From contig CAKRLC010000013.1 of the NCBI GenBank assembly GCA_934358955.1, forward strand, positions 1 through 40,304: a DNA stretch of 40,304 bases, given 5' to 3'. The stretch is from an uncultured Roseburia sp. GTDB lineage: Bacteria > Bacillota > Clostridia > Lachnospirales > Lachnospiraceae. Of this stretch, positions 16,662 to 24,210 are shown one piece after another; positions within the stretch are counted from its first letter, which is position 1, and every line of letters begins with the position of its first letter. Made by a program: the position numbers and the translations under genes. The notes under the pieces are model-generated. The model had not been told where the DNA came from. It was given only the letters and a program-made list of their open reading frames with translations, and did not search any database.

Positions 16662-17447
16662 ATGGATAAGAAAGGAAAATCACTTGCAGATAGAATTCCA
16701 AAAAAATTATGGTTATTGATTTCGTTTGCAGTGGCAATGTTATTATGGTATATGCTGTCGATTATTCCGGCAACCAGCAGGGCTTTCCCAAATGTGGTAG
16801 TTGTCTGCTCAAGCATTAAGACAATGATCGGACGAGGGGTATTATGGCAGGATATTTCCTCCAGTTTGATTTCAGTTGTATTGGGTTATGTACTTGGATT
16901 TGTAATCGCACTTCCAGTAGCAATCCTGATGGCCTGGTATAAACCGGTTCGTTTTATTGTTGAACCTTGGATCCAGTTCATCCGTAACATCCCACCACTT
17001 GCATATGTACCGTTGATCGTTATCGCAGCAGGTGTTGGTAGAAGACCACAGGTTATCGTTATTACAATCGCATGTTTCCTTACCATGTGTATTACAATCT
17101 ATCAGGGTGTTATCAACGTAGATGAGACACTGATCAAAGCAGCCAGAGTTCTTGGTGCAACAGATAAAGATATCTTCATCAGAGTTATTGCTCCGGCAAC
17201 TTTACCATTCATCTTAACAGCCGTAAGACTTGGTGCTTCTGTAGCATTAACAACACTGATCGCAGCAGAATCTACCGGCGCGGTAGCAGGACTTGGAATG
17301 AGAATCCGTTCTTTGAACAACAGCTTTGAATCAGCACCAATGCTTTTATACATTATTATCATTGGTATTCTTGGTATCACAATTGAAAAACTGATCAAAT
17401 ATCTTGAAAGGAGACTGACATCATGGCAGGAGAAGAGAGAAATTTAA
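16662..17447 (+). CDS. ABC transporter permease, NitT/TauT (SsuC-like) family
   Basis: Inner-membrane permease of a nitrate/sulfonate/taurine-type importer, 261 residues with about six membrane segments. The BPD-type EAA loop is seen around residues 145-180 (TLIKAARVLGATDKDIFIRVIAPATLPFILTAVRLGA). A strong AAAGGAGA site precedes the ATG. The ATPase gene overlaps its 3' end by 25 nt, and the binding protein follows, so the three genes form one transporter operon. The substrate is not readable; family members carry sulfonates, nitrate, bicarbonate or thiamine precursors. Confidence 0.9.
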   Translation: MDKKGKSLADRIPKKLWLLISFAVAMLLWYMLSIIPATSRAFPNVVVVCSSIKTMIGRGVLWQDISSSLISVVLGYVLGFVIALPVAILMAWYKPVRFIVEPWIQFIRNIPPLAYVPLIVIAAGVGRRPQVIVITIACFLTMCITIYQGVINVDETLIKAARVLGATDKDIFIRVIAPATLPFILTAVRLGASVALTTLIAAESTGAVAGLGMRIRSLNNSFESAPMLLYIIIIGILGITIEKLIKYLERRLTSWQEKREI

Positions 17448-18241
17448 CAAATCACGATGACAGCAGACCTGTTCGTGTAAAGGTTGATAATGTAAAGAAA
17501 ATTTACAACGGAAGAAATGGCGAGATGGTAGCTTTAAACGGAGTTACACTCGATATTCATGATAATGAATTTATTTGTGTCGTAGGACCATCCGGATGTG
17601 GTAAATCCACTCTGTTAAATATTATCGCAGGTTTATTAGAGCCAACAAGTGGTGCAGTTTACTGTGATGGAAAAGAAGTAAAAGGAACCGGAACAGACCG
17701 TGGTGTTGTATTCCAGCAGTATGCATTATTCCCATGGCTGACCGTAAAGAAAAATGTTATGTTTGCTCTTGAGATGCGTGGCATCAAAGGAAAAGAAGCA
17801 GAAGAGCAGGCTATGAAATATCTTCAGATGGTTCAGCTTGAAAAATTTGCAGACCATTATCCAAAGGAATTATCCGGTGGTATGAAACAGCGTGTGGCAA
17901 TCGCCCGTGCATATGCAGCAGAACCGGAAGTACTGTTAATGGATGAGCCATTCGGAGCATTGGATGCCCAGACACGTACACAGTTACAGACAGAGCTGTT
18001 AGAGACATGGCAGAGAGAGAAGAAGACCTGTTTCTTCATTACACATGATGTAGAAGAAGCAATCATTCTTGCACAGACAGTTATTATCATGAGCGCCCGT
18101 CCAGGACGTATCAGAGATATTATTAAGATTGATATTCCTTATCCAAGAACACAGGAAACAAAGATGACCAAAGAATTCATGGATCTTAAGAATGAGATCT
18201 GGGGTCAGGTATATCAGGAATATCTGGAAGTAAGAAAATAA
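17423..18241 (+). CDS. ABC transporter ATP-binding protein, NitT/TauT (SsuB-like) family
   Basis: The 272-residue ATPase drives the preceding permease at the membrane. It carries Walker A GPSGCGKST (residues about 54-62), Q-loop FQQYALFPW, signature LSGGMKQRVAIARA, Walker B VLLMDEPFGALD and the H-loop histidine in FFITHDVEEAI. The QYALFPWLTV and FGALDAQTR segments are typical of the SsuB/TauB/NrtD group. Translation probably couples with the permease through the 25-nt overlap. The SBP gene lies 131 nt downstream. Confidence 0.93.
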   Translation: MAGEERNLTNHDDSRPVRVKVDNVKKIYNGRNGEMVALNGVTLDIHDNEFICVVGPSGCGKSTLLNIIAGLLEPTSGAVYCDGKEVKGTGTDRGVVFQQYALFPWLTVKKNVMFALEMRGIKGKEAEEQAMKYLQMVQLEKFADHYPKELSGGMKQRVAIARAYAAEPEVLLMDEPFGALDAQTRTQLQTELLETWQREKKTCFFITHDVEEAIILAQTVIIMSARPGRIRDIIKIDIPYPRTQETKMTKEFMDLKNEIWGQVYQEYLEVRK

Positions 18242-18372
18242 ACCAGAAATAAATTAAATTTTCTGAAAAAAGGAACAAATAAAAGTGGTTATAGCCGGTA
18301 AAACGGATTATAATGATAACTAAGGGAATTGGGGGCAGTTCCAAAAACATCCAAATCAAGGAGGAAAAAACT

Positions 18373-19449
18373 ATGAAAAAGAAAGTATTAAGCTTGTTAA
18401 TGGCTGCAACAATGACAGCCGGACTGGTAGCAGGATGCGGAAGCAAAGCAGCAGAGACACCTGCAGCTGACAAAGAGACTACACCAGAGACAGAAGCGGT
18501 AGCAGAAACACCAGCAACAGAAGAGGCTGTAAAAGAGGACGTTGAGCCTGTAACATTAAATGTTGCTTATATGCCTAACTACGGAAGCTTATGGTCAATT
18601 GAGAACGCAATCGCTCAGGGATACTTTGATGAAGAAGGAATCACAGTAAACCTTACAGAGTTCCAGGATGGACCAACAATCATCGCAGCTATGGAGTCCG
18701 GAAGTATTGATTTAGGATACATTGGACAGGGTGCTCACAAGCTTTGTATCAATGGACAGGCTACTATTTTCGCATTATCCCACATCTCTAACGGTGATGC
18801 TTTGATCGGTGGCGAAGGTATTACAAAAATCGAAGATTTAAAAGGTAAAAAAGTTGCTTACTCTTCAGGAACATCCAGTGAAGATATCTTATTAAACTCT
18901 CTTACAAGTGTTGGAATGACAATGGATGATATCCAGGCAGTTGATATGGATGCATCTGCAATCGTTACAGCTATGATCTCCGGTGGTGTTGATGCAGCTG
19001 CAACATGGTCACCAAACAGCTTAAAGATCTTAGAAGAAGATGCAAATGCAACAAAATTAGCAGATAACATGACATTCTCAGACAAGACAGTTTCCCTTGC
19101 AAGCTGGATCTGCATGCCAAAATACGCAGAAGAGAACAGAGATGTCCTCGTTCGTTTCACAAGAGCATTATTCAAAGCTATGGATTATGCAGCAACAGAG
19201 CATCAGGAAGAAACAGCAGAATTAGTTGCAGAACAGATCGCTGGCGATGCAGACACTGTATATGATCAGCGTGGTGATGCAGAATGGTTAACAGGTAAAG
19301 AAGTAGCTGAAGGTGCAGCAGATGGTACAGTAGAAGGCTACTATGAATTACAGAAAAAGAACTTCATCGACGCAGGCGCTGTAGAAGTTGACCCACCAGT
19401 ATCAGATTACGTATTATTAGACGTAATGACAGAAGCAGGAGAATACTAA
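18373..19449 (+). CDS. ABC transporter substrate-binding lipoprotein, SsuA/NMT1-like
   Basis: The 358-residue lipoprotein is anchored outside the membrane. The signal peptide is MKKKVLSLLMAATMTAGLVAGC with lipobox LVAGC (Cys22), then a linker rich in Glu, Thr and Ala. The mature part has the NMT1/SsuA features VAYMPNYGSLWSIENAIAQGYF, GSIDLGYIGQGAH and LKGKKVAYSSGTSSEDI. The ATG at 18373 is chosen because AAGGAGG is 9 nt upstream and the signal peptide begins there; the open frame extends to 18313. A TATAAT (18309-18314) in the 131-nt gap could give extra transcripts. The ligand is unknown. Confidence 0.9.
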   Translation: MKKKVLSLLMAATMTAGLVAGCGSKAAETPAADKETTPETEAVAETPATEEAVKEDVEPVTLNVAYMPNYGSLWSIENAIAQGYFDEEGITVNLTEFQDGPTIIAAMESGSIDLGYIGQGAHKLCINGQATIFALSHISNGDALIGGEGITKIEDLKGKKVAYSSGTSSEDILLNSLTSVGMTMDDIQAVDMDASAIVTAMISGGVDAAATWSPNSLKILEEDANATKLADNMTFSDKTVSLASWICMPKYAEENRDVLVRFTRALFKAMDYAATEHQEETAELVAEQIAGDADTVYDQRGDAEWLTGKEVAEGAADGTVEGYYELQKKNFIDAGAVEVDPPVSDYVLLDVMTEAGEY

Positions 19450-19497
19450 TTTCTACATAAGAAAACAGATCACCGTTTTCTAAGAATATGTTAGTTT

Positions 19498-19544
19498 AGC
19501 TGTCACACGATTTGGAATTTACCCCCCATGGTCGTGTGACAGCT
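19498..19544. other. Perfect 13-bp hairpin in the nagB leader
   Basis: AGCTGTCACACGA (19498-19510) / TCGTGTGACAGCT (19532-19544) with a 21-nt loop containing a C6 tract. No T-run follows on the plus strand, so it is not a standard terminator. It may be an operator, an RNA-stability element or an inefficient terminator between the ABC operon and nagB. Confidence 0.55.
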
Positions 19545-19578
19545 TTGCATTGATAAAAAAGAATGGAGAAGGAAAACT

Positions 19579-20400
19579 ATGAAACACGATTATTACTATT
19601 ACAACAAAGAAGAACTGTTAAAGGCACCAAAGATCCCATTGATCGTAATGGAAGACAATGCAGCAGTGTTCAAATCTATGGCAGATGAAATGATCGAAGA
19701 GATCAAAAGAAAAAATGAACTTGGGGAAAATACAGTATTTATCTGCCCTGTAGGACCTGTAGGACAGTATCCATACTTTGTTGATATGGTAAATGAACAG
19801 AACATCAGCTTAAAAAATGTATGGTTCATTAACATGGACGAATATTTAACAGATGACAAAAAATGGATCGCAAAAGAAGATAAATTAAGCTTCCGTGGAT
19901 TCATGGACCGTACGGTATATTCCAAGATCAAACCTGAGCTTGTGATGCCGGAAGAACAGAGAGTATTCCCTGACCCGGAGAATCTGACACATATCCAGGA
20001 AGTGATCGAAAAATTAGGCGGAGTAGATATCTGCTTTGGCGGTATTGGAATCAACGGACACGTTGCATTCAATGAAGCATCCGATACAATGACACCGGAT
20101 GAATTTTTAGCACAGCATACAAGAGTACTTGAGATCTCCAAAGAGACAAGAGCCGTAAACTCTATCGGTGACTTAAATGGAGCACTTGATGATATGCCGC
20201 ATTATTGCATCACGATCGGTATCAATGAGATCGCACATGCAAGAAAGATCAGACTTGGATGCTTCCGTGACTGGCACAGAAGTGTAGTAAGGCATGCTGC
20301 TTATGGTGAGAAGAGCGCTCATTTCCCAGTAAGCTTATTACAGGATCATCCTGACATCAACATCAAATTTACAGAATTTGTAGCAAATCTTCCAGAATAA
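19579..20400 (+). CDS. nagB: Glucosamine-6-phosphate deaminase-like protein
   Basis: Predicted to convert glucosamine-6-phosphate to fructose-6-phosphate and ammonia. The 273-residue NagB/RpiA/SugarP-fold protein carries VWFINMDEYL (general-base Asp region) and FGGIGINGHVAFNEA (ring-opening His). The C-terminal third differs from standard NagB: it has CFRDWHRSVVRHAAYGEKSA in place of the usual GxxKA lid region, though FPVSLLQDHPDINI keeps the general plan. It is followed by nagA, which supports amino-sugar catabolism. It may be a subfamily with altered regulation or a related amino-sugar phosphate as substrate. Confidence 0.82.
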   Translation: MKHDYYYYNKEELLKAPKIPLIVMEDNAAVFKSMADEMIEEIKRKNELGENTVFICPVGPVGQYPYFVDMVNEQNISLKNVWFINMDEYLTDDKKWIAKEDKLSFRGFMDRTVYSKIKPELVMPEEQRVFPDPENLTHIQEVIEKLGGVDICFGGIGINGHVAFNEASDTMTPDEFLAQHTRVLEISKETRAVNSIGDLNGALDDMPHYCITIGINEIAHARKIRLGCFRDWHRSVVRHAAYGEKSAHFPVSLLQDHPDINIKFTEFVANLPE

Positions 20401-20448
20401 AAAAGACTGTACGACACATTGCAGTGTCATATAGAAGGGGGCATAAAA

Positions 20449-21597
20449 ATGAGCCAGTATATCGTAGACGGAGAAGTTTACATTGAACACAGATTTTTAA
20501 AGAAAACAGTAAAAATTGATGATGGAAAAATAACAATCCTTGAACCGGATGCGCCGGTTGAAGCTGGAGCAGAGGTTTATAATGCAACAGGCAAAAAGAT
20601 TGTTCCGGGATTTATTGATGTACATACACATGGAGCAGTCGGAGTGGATGTGAATGCAGCAACAGCAGAAGACTATGAGAAGATCTGCCGTTTTGCAGCC
20701 GGAAACGGAACAACATCCTGGTTGTGTTCTATCCTGACAGATACAAAAGAGCAGACAGAGTGGTGTATTGATGAGTTTAAGAAGCATCAGAAGATGGAAC
20801 ACAAAGGAGCAAATCTTCTTGGAATCCACTTAGAGGGACCATTCTTATCTTCGGAATATAAGGGGGCTATGCCGGAGTATCTGCTTCAGAAAGCCAACAT
20901 GCCTCTGTTAAAAGAATATCAGGACAGGGCAGAAGGTAATATCCGTTATATTACAATCTCTCCTGAAGTAGAAGGTCTTATTGATGATATTCCTGCCATG
21001 AAAGAGCTTGGGATCACAGTAGCGATCGGTCATTCCGGTGCGGATTATGATACGAGCTGGGCAGCGATCAACAAAGGCGCAGAGTGCTGTACACATACAT
21101 TTAACGCAATGAAGTTACTGCATCAGCATTTCCCGGCAATTATGGGAGCTGCATTGGAATCTGATATTTACTGCGAAGCAATCTGTGATGGAAGACATTT
21201 ACATCCAGGAACCGTAAGGCTTCTTCTGAAAGTAAAGGGACTTGATCGTGTCGTTGCGATTACAGACTCTATTATGGCAGCAGGTCTTCCAGATGGAAAA
21301 TATAAGCTTGGTGTAAATGACGTTGTCGTAGAAGATGGTGATGCAAAGCTTGCAGAAAACGGTGTCCGTGCAGGAAGTACACTGACACAGAATGTTGCAT
21401 TGAAAAATCTGCTTGCATTTACAGGCAAGAGGCTGGAAGAGATCATTCCACTTCTGACTGAAAATCCTGCAAAACTGATCAAGGTTTATGATACAAAGGG
21501 ATCCATCGCAGACGGAAAAGATGCTGATCTGGTTGTATTAGATGCAGAAAATGATATTGCAGACGTATTTGTTGGTGGAAAGATCGTAGAAAAGTAG
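20449..21597 (+). CDS. nagA: N-acetylglucosamine-6-phosphate deacetylase
   Basis: Metal-dependent amidohydrolase that removes acetate from GlcNAc-6-phosphate to supply the deaminase. The 382-residue product has the amidohydrolase start PGFIDVHTHGAVG, the metal-site motif HLEGPFLSSEYKGA, IGHSGADYDTSWAAI, CTHTFNAM and AITDSIMAAG with the catalytic Asp. The C-terminal beta domain ends in DADLVVLDAENDI. Start at 20449 because AAGGGGG lies just upstream and MSQYIVDGEVY is natural; the frame is open to 20419. It follows nagB by 48 nt. Confidence 0.94.
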   Translation: MSQYIVDGEVYIEHRFLKKTVKIDDGKITILEPDAPVEAGAEVYNATGKKIVPGFIDVHTHGAVGVDVNAATAEDYEKICRFAAGNGTTSWLCSILTDTKEQTEWCIDEFKKHQKMEHKGANLLGIHLEGPFLSSEYKGAMPEYLLQKANMPLLKEYQDRAEGNIRYITISPEVEGLIDDIPAMKELGITVAIGHSGADYDTSWAAINKGAECCTHTFNAMKLLHQHFPAIMGAALESDIYCEAICDGRHLHPGTVRLLLKVKGLDRVVAITDSIMAAGLPDGKYKLGVNDVVVEDGDAKLAENGVRAGSTLTQNVALKNLLAFTGKRLEEIIPLLTENPAKLIKVYDTKGSIADGKDADLVVLDAENDIADVFVGGKIVEK

Positions 21598-21682
21598 AAA
21601 AAAAGAATAAAAAGTGATAGAATAACGGATAGGGTTCTATCGGCCGGATGGCCATAATGAAACGGGGACAGGAGACGCAACT

Positions 21683-23173
21683 ATGCTGATCATTTTGACA
21701 TTTGGTTTGGTTATCGCATCAATTTTACTGATTTTATTGAAAAAAGACAGTGAATCAAAGCTGTTGTTGGGATTGTGTATCAGTCTGATGATAGAGATCG
21801 TCGGTATGATGATTTTTATCGCAAAAAAAGGCGGTATTTCGCCGGAGGTGGTACAGTTTCTATATTTTTCAAGGGCAGTGGAGAATAAATTGCAGTACTT
21901 GCTGATAACTTTAAGCCAGTTAGGATACATGATCGCAATTGGGCGTATCCTGTTTCCGCTTTTTTTGCTGGAACTGGCATTGAATTATTCCATGATACCG
22001 GCAGTGCGCGAGAGCAGGTTCTGGCAGAAAGCGGTGCTTGTGATGCCAGTAGGAATGCTCATTCTTTATTTTCCGGTTATTTACCGGATGCTGGTAGTAA
22101 GATGGGAAAACTTCCAGAGGGTTTTGGAATATATCAATCTGGTCTGGATCACAGTTTATATTTTGGTTGCGATCGCGGTTTTATTAATTGAATATTATTC
22201 TATCACCATGAAATTCTGCAGAAGACAGTTCAGCCAGATCATTGTATTTTTAGTGTGCATTACAGCGATTTATTTTCTGTATTACAGACAGGATCCGGGG
22301 CAGGTCTACCGGTTTTATGGTTATACAAGTGTCTGGAATAAAGGTGTTGGTTATTTACAGATCCATCCAACTGTATTCAGCTATATGCTGCTTGTCATCG
22401 TGAACTTGATCGGTGCGATCCTCGGCTTTTTCAGTCTGTTCCGTTTTACAAGGGGAACGTATGAGGAGAACATGGAAAATGTCGTTATGGAACGCAAATT
22501 CGATACGGTGCGTATCGGGGTATCCATGTTTGTGCACAGCATGAAGAACCAGCTATTGTCTACCAAAGTGATTTATAAAAGAATTGACCAGCTTTATAAT
22601 CAGCCGGAGCTTGATACGGTGAAGCTGAAACAGTATATCGATTCCCTTCAGAATGTGAATGATCTGATGCTGACAAGGATTGAAGAACTGTACCGGAGTG
22701 TCAAGTCAAATTCTATCACGATGGTTCCGGTGGAAATGTCTGAGATACTGGATACGGCAGTGGAACATTTCCACGAGAAGTATCCGGAGGTTTCTGTTTG
22801 TGTGGAAAATGAAGGGGTATCTATGATCCTTGCGGATAAGATCCACTTTTGTGAAGCATTGTACAATCTTCTGATCAATGGACAGGAGGCAATCATCCAG
22901 GCAGACCGCAAAGAGGGAAAGCTTTGTTTACATTGTAAAAATGAACGGCTTTATACTGTGATCGAAGTGCGGGATAATGGCAAGGGAATGAACAAAATCC
23001 AGAAAAAGAAAATTTTTGATCCATTCTATTCCAGCAAAAATTCAAATTTTAACTGGGGTATGGGACTTTACTATGTGAGGGAGATCGTGAAAAGCCACCT
23101 TGGAAGTATCCGGGTGGAAAGTGAAGAAGGAAAAGGAAGCAGTTTTTTTATTTTACTGCCAAAATACCAATAA
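21683..23173 (+). CDS. 7-TM sensor histidine kinase
   Basis: The 496-residue membrane kinase is built from an N-terminal half of about seven hydrophobic segments (1-20, 32-48, 73-100, 117-137, 150-170, 184-201, 231-253) and a cytoplasmic kinase core. The likely phosphorylated residue is His285 in MFVHSMKNQLL. The ATPase domain has ALYNLLINGQEAI (N-box), EVRDNGKGM and FDPFYSSK with WGMGLYYVREIVKSHLG. It pairs with the NarL-type regulator 97 nt downstream. The ligand is unknown; proximity to nagBA suggests a sugar or cell-wall signal, but this is only context. Confidence 0.88.
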   Translation: MLIILTFGLVIASILLILLKKDSESKLLLGLCISLMIEIVGMMIFIAKKGGISPEVVQFLYFSRAVENKLQYLLITLSQLGYMIAIGRILFPLFLLELALNYSMIPAVRESRFWQKAVLVMPVGMLILYFPVIYRMLVVRWENFQRVLEYINLVWITVYILVAIAVLLIEYYSITMKFCRRQFSQIIVFLVCITAIYFLYYRQDPGQVYRFYGYTSVWNKGVGYLQIHPTVFSYMLLVIVNLIGAILGFFSLFRFTRGTYEENMENVVMERKFDTVRIGVSMFVHSMKNQLLSTKVIYKRIDQLYNQPELDTVKLKQYIDSLQNVNDLMLTRIEELYRSVKSNSITMVPVEMSEILDTAVEHFHEKYPEVSVCVENEGVSMILADKIHFCEALYNLLINGQEAIIQADRKEGKLCLHCKNERLYTVIEVRDNGKGMNKIQKKKIFDPFYSSKNSNFNWGMGLYYVREIVKSHLGSIRVESEEGKGSSFFILLPKYQ

Positions 23174-23188
23174 AGGTTATGAGGCAGA

Positions 23189-23207
23189 CCTTTTGACACC
23201 CGAATCT
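23189..23207. repeat. Solo copy of a MITE terminal sequence
   Basis: CCTTTTGACACCCGAATCT is identical over 19 nt to the right end of the 236-bp element at 39840-40075. No opposite end is seen nearby. It sits in the 97-nt gap between kinase and regulator genes. Confidence 0.6.
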
Positions 23208-23270
23208 GTGATAACAAGAAACAGCAACGTAAAAACGCAGCATAAATGAGAAAGACTGTGGGGGAAGAAC

Positions 23271-23945
23271 ATGTCGGAAAAGAAGAAAATACTAATCGCA
23301 GACGATTTTGAAATATTAAGAGAAGATCTGACAGAGCTGATCAATAATCAGCGAGATATGGAGGTAGTCGGCACTGCAGCGTCAGGAAAAGAGATTGTAA
23401 ATCTTGCTAAGACAACAGACTACGATCTGATCCTGATGGATATTGAGATGGAGACGATGAATGCAGGGATTGTTGCAACAGAGACGATCCGGGATCAAAA
23501 TCCGGAAGCAGAAGTCATTTTTCTGACGGCCCATGAGACGAAGGAGATGATCGTGACGGCGATGGGAGCCGGTGCGCAGGATTACCTGGTAAAGGGCTGT
23601 GAGGATGAGGAGATTTTATATCATATCCGTTGTGCCTTAAAGGGCAATCCGGTTATGTCAAATAAGATCCATGAGACGGTCATGCAGGAATATGCGAGAT
23701 TACAGAAGAGCGAACGGAGCCTGCTCTTTTTCATCAATAATATTTCCAAGCTTACGTCAACGGAACGCGAGATGATCCGCTTCCTTTTACAGGGCTACAA
23801 GGTCCATGAGATTGCAGAAGCCCGTTGTGTGGAAGTCAGCACGATCAAAACGCAGATCAAAGGACTGCTTCGAAAGTTCGGATGCAGCCGTACAAAAGAA
23901 ATCGTACAAATTATCAGAGATTTAAATATAGAGCATCTGTTCTAA
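23271..23945 (+). CDS. NarL/FixJ-family response regulator
   Basis: The 224-residue regulator has a receiver domain at residues 5-120 with the acidic pair DD (11-12), phospho-acceptor Asp57 (LILMDIEM), FLTAHE and LVKG. The C-terminal LuxR-type helix-turn-helix (about 155-215) is LTSTEREMIRFLLQGYKVHE followed by ARCVEVSTIKTQIKGLLRKF. The start ATG has GGGGGAAG upstream. It is probably activated by the kinase at 21683. Its targets are not identifiable. A 10-bp hairpin overlaps the stop codon. Confidence 0.92.
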   Translation: MSEKKKILIADDFEILREDLTELINNQRDMEVVGTAASGKEIVNLAKTTDYDLILMDIEMETMNAGIVATETIRDQNPEAEVIFLTAHETKEMIVTAMGAGAQDYLVKGCEDEEILYHIRCALKGNPVMSNKIHETVMQEYARLQKSERSLLFFINNISKLTSTEREMIRFLLQGYKVHEIAEARCVEVSTIKTQIKGLLRKFGCSRTKEIVQIIRDLNIEHLF

Positions 23946-23965
23946 GCAGCAGATGCTCTATTGTT
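23930..23965 (+). terminator. Terminator-like hairpin over the regulator's stop codon
   Basis: Perfect 10-bp stem AGAGCATCTG (23930-23939) / CAGATGCTCT (23950-23959); the TAA stop is in the loop. The following ATTGTTATTATTA is only moderately T-rich. Confidence 0.6.
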
Positions 23966-24050
23966 ATTATTACCGAATTTACATCATAAAGTTTGTAGAT
24001 TATGTTAAAAAAATATTTTTTGCTGGACAAATCGGGTAAGGCGTGGTACA

Positions 24051-24082
24051 TATAGTTATATCCATTAAGTTAAAACTTTTAA
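24051..24082 (+). promoter_or_regulatory. GH3 promoter -10 and ROK-type palindrome
   Basis: A -10-like TATAGT (24051-24056) without a clear -35 is followed 13 bp later by the palindrome TTAAAACTTTTAA (24070-24082). The same 13-mer, read on the other strand, occurs at 29357 and 29451 near the ROK regulator and sugar symporter. Its place just downstream of the -10 suits a repressor site. Confidence 0.6.
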
Positions 24083-24210
24083 GAAAGTGTCGGAAACAGA
24101 GTGGTCCATAACACGATGTTGCCAAAAAGAAACAATTGTAAAAAGTAATTGTAAAAAGCAAAGGTATTTGGATGGGCGAACCAGACAAAGACCGTTAAAA
24201 GGAGAGAAAA

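Noticed and set aside
19579..20400. Loss of a catalytic residue in NagB (Asn in GINGH where E. coli has Asp)
   Set aside because: Gram-positive NagB proteins commonly have Asn here, so it is not evidence of inactivity.
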